Assembly (NCBI GenBank): GCA_902462015.1
Contig: CABPZV010000029.1
Span: 1-15,357 of the forward strand
Direction: 5' to 3'
Length of the DNA stretch: 15,357 bases
Source: an uncultured Eubacteriales bacterium
Lineage (GTDB): Bacteria; Bacillota; Clostridia; Oscillospirales; CAG-272
Part shown: one piece after another, positions 6,851 to 12,297 of the stretch
How the letters are laid out: every line of letters starts with the position of its first letter
Position numbering within the stretch: position 1 is the stretch's first letter
Program-made: the position numbers and the translations under genes
Notes under the pieces: generated by a model
Database searches by the model: none
Seen by the model: the letters and a program-made list of their open reading frames with translations, nothing else
What the model was told of the DNA's origin: nothing

Positions 6851-8593
6851 ATGTTTCGATTAATAAAGTGCCTAAGAGAATATAAAAAACCAACCGTTCT
6901 TACGCTTATTTTTATCATCGGCGAAGCTATCATTGAAACGCTCATCCCGTTTATCACCGCAAATCTTATAAACGGGATTCAAACCGGCATAAGCATGAAA
7001 CGTGTGGCGGTACTCGGAATAATTCTGATACTCATGGCTATGGTGTCGCTGTGCTTCGGAGGAGCTGCAGGACTTACATGTTCAAAGGCGTCATCAGGCT
7101 TTGCCAAGAATATACGCTCAGATGTTTTTTCCCGCGTTCAGGAATTTGCTTTCCAAAACATTGACCGCTTCTCCTCCTCGTCACTCGTGACAAGAATGAC
7201 GACGGACGTCACCAACGTGCAGATGGCATACATGATGCTGATACGCACGGCAGTACGTGCGCCTCTGATGCTCATTTTCTCTGTTGTCATGGCTTTCATC
7301 ATGGGAGGCGCGCTGGCGACGTCCTTTGTAATAATCATTCCCGTACTTGTGTTCGGCCTTCTGATTATAGCCCATTACGCAATGCCTGCGTTCCGCGCAG
7401 TATTCCGCAAATACGACAAGCTCAATGAGTCAATTGAAGAAAATGTACGCGGCATGCGCGTAGTAAAGGGATTTGCCAGAGAGGAATACGAAAAGAAAAA
7501 GTTCGGCAAAGCCGCCGAAAATATCAGAGCCGATTTTACAAAGGCTGAGCGTGTTGTGGCTATGAACACGCCGCTGATGCAAATCTGCGTGTACTTTAAC
7601 ATGGTATTTGTGCTGCTTGTCGGTTCAAAGCTAATTCTCCGCTACAGTGGCACAGTAATCAACGTCGGTGAAATCTCCGCCATGCTGAACTACGGTATGC
7701 AGATTCTCATACAGCTCATGATGCTCTCAATGGTATACGTTATGCTTACCATGTCAGGCGAATCTATCAAACGTATCTCCGAAGTTCTGGACGAAGCTTC
7801 ATCTCTTACCGAACCGGAAAACCCCGTTTTTGAAGTAAAAGACGGTTCTATAGATTTCAGCGGCGTAAGCTTTTCATATTCGGAAGGCGCTGAAAGATAC
7901 GCACTCTCGGATATTAATCTTCACATAAAATCAGGTATGACCGTGGGAATTCTTGGCGGAACTGGTTCAAGCAAGTCCTCGCTTGTACAGCTGATTCCGC
8001 GCCTTTATGACACGACCGCCGGTACCGTATCCGTCGGCGGTGTCGACGTCAGAAAATACGATCTTGACACACTCCGCGGACAGGTTGCAATGGTGCTTCA
8101 GAAAAATATGCTTTTCTCCGGAACAATACGCGAAAATCTGAAGTGGGGAAACGAAAATGCAACAGATGAAGAGCTTGACGAGGTTTGCCGCATAGCGCAG
8201 GCGGACAGCTTTATTAAGAGCTTTCCGGACGGCTACGATACCTTTATAGAGCAAGGCGGAACAAACGTGTCAGGCGGACAGAAGCAAAGGCTGTGTATTG
8301 CCCGCGCGCTTCTCAGAAAGCCCAAAATATTGATTCTTGATGACTCGACAAGCGCCGTAGATACCAAGACCGACGCGCTTATCCGAGCGGAATTCAAAAA
8401 ATATATTCCGGAAACGACTAAGCTTATTATTGCTCAGCGCATAAGCTCAGTAATGGATTCCGACCTTATAATCGTAATGGAGGGCGGAAGTATATCTGCC
8501 GCAGGAACACATGACGAGCTCATGCAGTCCAGCAGTATTTACCGTGAAATTTACGAACAGCAGACAAGAGGAAATGAAGCTTCTGCGAAATAA
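6851..8593 (+). CDS. ABC exporter half-transporter with degenerate ATPase site (heterodimer subunit 1)
   Basis: The 580-residue protein has an N-terminal transmembrane domain of six helices (about residues 15-310) fused to an ATPase domain (about 335-575), the type-IV (type I exporter) layout. Walker A is GGTGSSKSS (369-377), with Ser where Gly is usual but K375 kept. The signature is VSGGQ (473-477). Walker B ends DD (D497-D498) instead of DE, so the catalytic Glu is Asp. The switch His is Gln (Q529, IAQRISS). Such changes mark the degenerate subunit of heterodimeric exporters like TM287/288 or BmrCD. The next gene supplies the complementary canonical residues. The ribosome binding site GAAAGGA is about 13 nt from the ATG. 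Substrate cannot be told from sequence; such pairs export drugs, peptides or lipids. The last codons lie inside a 95-bp tandem duplication. Confidence 0.93.
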   Translation: MFRLIKCLREYKKPTVLTLIFIIGEAIIETLIPFITANLINGIQTGISMKRVAVLGIILILMAMVSLCFGGAAGLTCSKASSGFAKNIRSDVFSRVQEFAFQNIDRFSSSSLVTRMTTDVTNVQMAYMMLIRTAVRAPLMLIFSVVMAFIMGGALATSFVIIIPVLVFGLLIIAHYAMPAFRAVFRKYDKLNESIEENVRGMRVVKGFAREEYEKKKFGKAAENIRADFTKAERVVAMNTPLMQICVYFNMVFVLLVGSKLILRYSGTVINVGEISAMLNYGMQILIQLMMLSMVYVMLTMSGESIKRISEVLDEASSLTEPENPVFEVKDGSIDFSGVSFSYSEGAERYALSDINLHIKSGMTVGILGGTGSSKSSLVQLIPRLYDTTAGTVSVGGVDVRKYDLDTLRGQVAMVLQKNMLFSGTIRENLKWGNENATDEELDEVCRIAQADSFIKSFPDGYDTFIEQGGTNVSGGQKQRLCIARALLRKPKILILDDSTSAVDTKTDALIRAEFKKYIPETTKLIIAQRISSVMDSDLIIVMEGGSISAAGTHDELMQSSSIYREIYEQQTRGNEASAK

Positions 8594-8661
8594 AAAAGCC
8601 TGCGGCATTTATTAAGCTGTACGGAAGTCATATAGCCATACCGTGAAAAGCGGCAAGGCAG
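8567..8661 (+). repeat. Tandem 95-bp duplication, copy 1 (includes the end of exporter gene 1)
   Basis: This 95-bp unit begins in the last nine codons of the first exporter gene, contains its stop codon, and runs to the purine-rich sequence that becomes a ribosome binding site. It is followed directly by a second copy at 8662-8756 that I align with only two mismatches (ctgtacgg/ccgtacgg and catatag/catacag). Confidence 0.93.
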
Positions 8662-8756
8662 AGAGGAAATGAAGCTTCTGCGAAATAAAAAAGCCTGCGG
8701 CATTTATTAAGCCGTACGGAAGTCATACAGCCATACCGTGAAAAGCGGCAAGGCAG
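8662..8756 (+). repeat. Tandem 95-bp duplication, copy 2
   Basis: This is the second copy of the unit at 8567-8661, in direct head-to-tail orientation. It repeats the 3' coding end of exporter gene 1 as a non-coding remnant and stops just before the ribosome binding site of gene 2. Both differences from copy 1 are T-to-C changes. It pushes the two exporter genes apart to a 180-bp gap. Confidence 0.93.
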
Positions 8757-8773
8757 AAAGGAAAGATACTTCA

Positions 8774-10747
8774 GTGAAAAAGAAAAATAAAAATAATATC
8801 GCTGATAATCCCGGAGCCAAATCGGGAATAAGCATTTATACATTCAAGCGAATTATAAAAATACTTTATGAGAGTTATCCGAGGCTGTTGCCGTTTACAG
8901 CGTTCTGCATCGTTTTTTCTGCAATTGTCAACGCTATACCGTCAATCTTTGTACAAAAAATCTTATCTGTAGTCACCGAATGTCTTGACAGCGGCCTTTC
9001 CTCCGGTGCGGGGAGCATCGAATGGTCTGAGGCGAGCGGAAAAATTATTCCGCTGATCATCATTCTTATCGTACTTTACATTTTATCCATTATATCCATG
9101 ACAATCTACACTCAGCTAATGGCGGTTATAACTCAAGGCTTTTTAAGCAAGCTCCGGTGCAGAATGTTCGACGGCATGCAGAATCTGCCTATCGGATATT
9201 TTGACACACACAAGCATGGTGACATAATGAGTTACTACACAAACGATATAGATACCCTGCGGCAGCTTGTCTCGCAGTCTCTGCCCCAGCTTCTGCAGTC
9301 GATCGTAATTGTAGCCTCTGTTCTCGGAATCATGCTTTGGTATAGCATCTGGATGACTCTTGTAGTCGCAGTCGGCGTCGCGGCCATGATTTTTGTTTCC
9401 GGAAAGATCGGCGGAAGCTCTGCGAAATACTTCATACGTCAGCAGCGTTCAATTGGAAGTGCAGAAGGCTATATCCAGGAGATGATGAACGGTCAGAAGG
9501 TCATCAAGGTTTTTTCTCATGAGAAGAAAGCAAAAGAGGGCTTTGAGGAAATCAACGATCAGCTTTATCATGACAGCTATAAGGCGCACGCCTACGCAAA
9601 CGCGCTCGGTCCGATTATCATGAATATCGGAAATATTCTTTACGTTATGAGCGCAATGCTCGGAGGAATATTCATCCTTTCAAAAATACCAAACATATCG
9701 GTCTCCTGCATCGCGGCAGGTACAATCGGCGTATTGTCGGTCGATATCCTTGTTCCGTTTCTCTCAATGACAAAGCAGTTTACCGGAAACGTTAACCAGC
9801 TGTCGCAGCAAATTAACTCTATTGTTATGGGTATGGCAGGAGCAGAGCGAATCTTTTCACTCATGGACGAAGCTCCGGAAGCGGACGACGGATATGTCAC
9901 TCTTGTAAACGCTAAGATCAAGGAAAACGGAGAAATCACAGAAACTCCGGAACACACCGGCACATGGGCGTGGAAGCATCCGCACAGCGATGGCACAGTA
10001 ACATATACGCAGCTGCGTGGCGACGTACGTATGACTGACGTCGACTTTGGATATGTCCCTGGAAAGGACGTTCTGCATGACGTTTCCGTATATGCTGAGC
10101 CGGGACAAAAAATAGCCTTTGTAGGAGCCACCGGAGCCGGAAAGACAACAATCACAAACCTTATAAACCGTTTTTATGACATTGCGGACGGCAAAATACG
10201 CTACGACGGAATAAACGTCTCCAAGATTAAAAAGGCAGATCTCCGGCGTTCGCTCGGAATTGTTCTTCAGGACACAAACCTGTTTTCCGGCACCGTAATG
10301 GATAACATCAGATACGGCAATCTTGACGCAACCGACGAGCAGTGCCGCGCTGCGGCGGAGCTTGCGGGAGCGGATGATTTCATCAGGCGGCTTCCAAAAG
10401 GATACGATACCGATCTGTCAAACAACGGAGCTAATCTCTCTCAGGGACAGCGTCAGCTGATTGCAATCGCACGTGCTGCCGTAGCAGATCCTCCGGTAAT
10501 GATTCTTGACGAGGCAACCTCTTCGATAGATACACGTACCGAAGCGATCGTTTCGCGTGGTATGGATAAGCTCATGGAGGGAAGAACGGTTTTCGTAATT
10601 GCTCACAGACTTTCCACCGTCATGAATTCGGACGTTATCATGGTACTTGACCATGGACGTATAATTGAAAGAGGCAATCATGATAAGCTGATAGCCGAGA
10701 AAGGCACTTATTATCAGCTGTATACAGGAGCTTTTGAATTAGAGTAG
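8774..10747 (+). CDS. ABC exporter half-transporter, canonical ATPase subunit (heterodimer subunit 2)
   Basis: The 657-residue transmembrane-plus-ATPase half-transporter has a short Lys/Asn-rich N-terminal tail, six transmembrane helices (about residues 35-345) and an ATPase domain near the C terminus. Walker A is GATGAGKTT (451-459, K457), Walker B ends DE (D579, E580), and the switch His is H611 (IAHRLST). The signature is LSQGQ (555-559), with Gln for the usual Gly. Residues near 376-425 form an insertion between the two domains, with a Trp/His-rich stretch (WAWKHPH). Together with subunit 1 this gives one competent and one degenerate ATP site. The start is the GTG at 8774, which has AAAGGAAAG 8 nt upstream; the frame's earlier GTG at 8738 lies in the duplication and lacks such a site. 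Probably cotranscribed with gene 1. Substrate unknown. Confidence 0.93.
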   Translation: MKKKNKNNIADNPGAKSGISIYTFKRIIKILYESYPRLLPFTAFCIVFSAIVNAIPSIFVQKILSVVTECLDSGLSSGAGSIEWSEASGKIIPLIIILIVLYILSIISMTIYTQLMAVITQGFLSKLRCRMFDGMQNLPIGYFDTHKHGDIMSYYTNDIDTLRQLVSQSLPQLLQSIVIVASVLGIMLWYSIWMTLVVAVGVAAMIFVSGKIGGSSAKYFIRQQRSIGSAEGYIQEMMNGQKVIKVFSHEKKAKEGFEEINDQLYHDSYKAHAYANALGPIIMNIGNILYVMSAMLGGIFILSKIPNISVSCIAAGTIGVLSVDILVPFLSMTKQFTGNVNQLSQQINSIVMGMAGAERIFSLMDEAPEADDGYVTLVNAKIKENGEITETPEHTGTWAWKHPHSDGTVTYTQLRGDVRMTDVDFGYVPGKDVLHDVSVYAEPGQKIAFVGATGAGKTTITNLINRFYDIADGKIRYDGINVSKIKKADLRRSLGIVLQDTNLFSGTVMDNIRYGNLDATDEQCRAAAELAGADDFIRRLPKGYDTDLSNNGANLSQGQRQLIAIARAAVADPPVMILDEATSSIDTRTEAIVSRGMDKLMEGRTVFVIAHRLSTVMNSDVIMVLDHGRIIERGNHDKLIAEKGTYYQLYTGAFELE

Positions 10748-10800
10748 TCAGGTAAACTCAATTTCTCTCGCAGTCACTGCCCTAACTTAACACCCCTTTA

Positions 10801-10914
10801 TTAAAAGTTTTTGCGGAGCTTTTTTCAAAAAGCGACCGTACTCTTTCCGCTGAGCTTTTTTTCAAAAAGCGACCGTACTTTTTCCGCGGAGCTATATTAA
10901 AAAGCGGCCGTACC
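10801..10914. repeat. Three tandem copies of a ~36-bp hairpin repeat
   Basis: Units begin at about 10813, 10849 and 10886 and share GCGGAGCTTTTTTCAAAAAG followed by CGACCGTACTCTTTCC, with the third copy diverged. Each carries a small AGCTTTTT/AAAAAGC palindrome that can form a hairpin. The left flank (TTAAAAGTTTTT) is also shared with the copy at 11185. They begin about 65 bp after the exporter stop codon and are contiguous, with no spacers. Confidence 0.85.
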
Positions 10915-10916
10915 CT

Positions 10917-10960
10917 AAAACCTTCGTTGTCAGATTCCAATCATGCAGCGGAGGTTTTTT
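10917..10960. terminator. Intrinsic terminator of the ABC exporter operon
   Basis: AAAACCTTCG (10917-10926) pairs with CGGAGGTTTT (10949-10958) in a 10-bp stem with one G-U and a 22-nt loop, followed by further T residues to 10960. The left arm starts with A residues, so it could also work on the opposite strand. Confidence 0.75.
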
Positions 10961-11034
10961 CATTTGTCTCTGTCCCATTCGTATCACCTGAACCCATTGC
11001 TTATGTCGACATCGTTTTCTGTTGCATGTCCACA

Positions 11035-11054
11035 TGTAAACAAATTGTAAACAA
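11035..11054. promoter_or_regulatory. Direct repeat TGTAAACAA upstream of the udp-like promoter
   Basis: TGTAAACAA occurs at 11035-11043 and again at 11046-11054. The 11-bp offset (one helical turn) places both copies on the same face of the DNA, ending 12 bp before the -35 box. This spacing suits an activator or repressor binding as a dimer. The regulator is unknown. Confidence 0.4.
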
Positions 11055-11066
11055 CGGAATGCAGTG

Positions 11067-11094
11067 TTGAAAAAAAAACGATTTGTGATATAAT
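11067..11094 (+). promoter_or_regulatory. Strong sigma-A promoter of the udp-like/GH2 genes
   Basis: TTGAAA (11067-11072), a 16-bp spacer containing an A8-9 tract, and a perfect TATAAT (11089-11094). Transcription should start near 11101, giving a leader of about 185 nt that includes two hairpins and two copies of the 36-bp repeat. Confidence 0.75.
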
Positions 11095-11120
11095 AACCGA
11101 AAAGCAAAGGCTTTTCGGTT
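11095..11120. promoter_or_regulatory. Perfect 11-bp palindrome at the transcription start (operator candidate)
   Basis: AACCGAAAAGC (11095-11105), loop AAAG, then GCTTTTCGGTT (11110-11120) form a perfect inverted repeat directly abutting the -10 box. It covers the expected start site. No T tract follows, so an operator is more likely than a terminator, though an RNA hairpin at the 5' end of the transcript is also possible. Confidence 0.55.
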
Positions 11121-11133
11121 AGCAAGTTTTGTT

Positions 11134-11156
11134 TCGCTGATGAAGTCAGCGATTTT
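11134..11156 (+). other. Leader hairpin followed by TTTT
   Basis: TCGCTGA (11134-11140), loop TGAAG, TCAGCGA (11146-11152), followed by a short T run. It lies in the predicted leader of the udp-like gene and may be a weak attenuator. Confidence 0.4.
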
Positions 11157-11184
11157 GCAGCGCAAATACATTATATTCCCTTCA

Positions 11185-11265
11185 TTTAAAGTTTTTGCGG
11201 AGCTTTTTTCAAAAAGCGACCGTACTCTTTCTGCGGAGCTTTTTCAAAAGCGACCGTATCTTTCC
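11185..11265. repeat. Two further copies of the 36-bp hairpin repeat, in the udp-like leader
   Basis: Copies at about 11197-11232 and 11233-11265 match the array at 10813-10914. The first copy, with its TTTAAAGTTTTT flank, is almost identical over roughly 45 bp to the first copy of the other array. They occupy the untranslated leader just upstream of the AAAGGA ribosome binding site. Confidence 0.85.
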
Positions 11266-11284
11266 ACGAAAGGAAAAACAGCAG

Positions 11285-12133
11285 ATGAAATATACAACAG
11301 AAACGCGAGCCTTTCATCTTAAAACAAAAGCGGGAGAGGTAAATAGGTACTGCATACTCACGGGCGATCCCGGAAGAACCGGGGAAATTGCCAAAAATCT
11401 GCGGAACGCATATCATGTATGCACTAACCGGGAATTTTCTGTCTGGAACGGAGATCTCAGTTTTGGTGTGACTAACAGTTCTTTAGGTATAGATGAAAAA
11501 AGCTTCTGCGTTCCTATAACGGTATGCTCTACGGGAATTGGAGGTCCGTCGGCGGCGATTGCACTTGAGGAGCTTGTTCAGTGCGGAGCAGATACCTTCA
11601 TACGTATCGGCACCTGCGGCGGAATAGCTGAGAAGGTCGTTCCGGGCGACAATGTAATCGCGCAGGCCTGCGTCCGTCAGGAGGGAACAGGCAGAGAATA
11701 CGCGCCGATCGAGTATCCTGCCACAGCGGATTTTGAAATAACCGCAGCTCTTGTCCACTCATCGGAACAGCTCGGACAGCGTTTTCATATCGGTGTAATT
11801 CAATCAAAAGATTCATTCTATGGTCAGCACGACATGAACCGCATGCCGGTATCAGATGAGCTGTGTGCAAAATGGACTGCGTGGAAAAAGCTCGGAGTTC
11901 TTGCAAGCGAAATGGAAGCAGCGGCTCTGTTCGTTGTTTCCGCCGCGCTCGGAGTCAGATGCGGAGCCATTCTGCATACAATCTGGAATCAGGAGCGCTA
12001 TGCCGGCGGCATACGAGACGAAGAAAGCCAAGATACAACACCGAGCATCATCTGCGCTCTCCGCGCGCTCGCCCTTATAGCTGAGCGCGACAGGGGCGAA
12101 AATATGCTCTGGGCAGGAAATGATTTAAAATAA
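11285..12133 (+). CDS. udp: Uridine-phosphorylase-like nucleoside phosphorylase
   Basis: The 282-residue protein belongs to the NP-I nucleoside phosphorylase family and looks closest to uridine phosphorylase. It has the phosphate-binding GDPGR (27-31), STGIGGPSAAIALEEL (82-97), the central RIGTCGG (107-113), and the ribose/base-contacting SEMEAAAL (208-215), in which the EME dyad is typical. These enzymes cleave uridine (and often thymidine) with phosphate to free base and (deoxy)ribose-1-phosphate in the cytosol. The base-recognition segment QSKDSFYGQ fits a Udp-like protein, but purine specificity is not excluded. The ATG at 11285 has AAAGGA about 10 nt upstream. The same frame extends upstream through repeat sequence to 11195 and is rejected there. 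A strong promoter with operator-like palindromes lies upstream, and GH2 follows after 164 bp with no clear terminator between. Confidence 0.88.
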   Translation: MKYTTETRAFHLKTKAGEVNRYCILTGDPGRTGEIAKNLRNAYHVCTNREFSVWNGDLSFGVTNSSLGIDEKSFCVPITVCSTGIGGPSAAIALEELVQCGADTFIRIGTCGGIAEKVVPGDNVIAQACVRQEGTGREYAPIEYPATADFEITAALVHSSEQLGQRFHIGVIQSKDSFYGQHDMNRMPVSDELCAKWTAWKKLGVLASEMEAAALFVVSAALGVRCGAILHTIWNQERYAGGIRDEESQDTTPSIICALRALALIAERDRGENMLWAGNDLK

Positions 12134-12297
12134 ATTGCTTAATAAACCGCTGCCCAGCTCAGAAGCAAGTGAAAATTCCCCTGTAGAAGCAAAGCGGAAT
12201 AAAATGGGAAGTTTTACCGGCGAACTGCGTTCGGGCAAAGCCTTTGCATATTGGATTCACTGTATTCAGCGATTGTATATACGAAAGGAACCATCAA

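Noticed and set aside
6851..8593. First exporter gene as a decaying pseudogene because of altered ATPase motifs
   Set aside because: The frame is intact, and the changes are those expected of the degenerate subunit of a heterodimer, complemented by the next gene.
8738..8773. Earlier GTG start for the second exporter gene
   Set aside because: It lies inside the 95-bp tandem duplication and has no ribosome binding site. The GTG at 8774 has AAAGGAAAG at good spacing.
10813..11265. CRISPR array from regularly spaced ~36-bp repeats
   Set aside because: The units are directly contiguous with no unique spacers, they diverge from one another, and no cas gene is present.
11195..11284. N-terminal extension of the udp-like gene
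   Set aside because: These 30 codons are a translation of the 36-bp repeat units. The ATG at 11285 has an AAAGGA site and matches the usual start of the family.
12244..12297. N-terminal extension of the GH2 gene
   Set aside because: The ATG at 12244 has no ribosome binding site. The one at 12298 does, and the intervening residues look non-coding.
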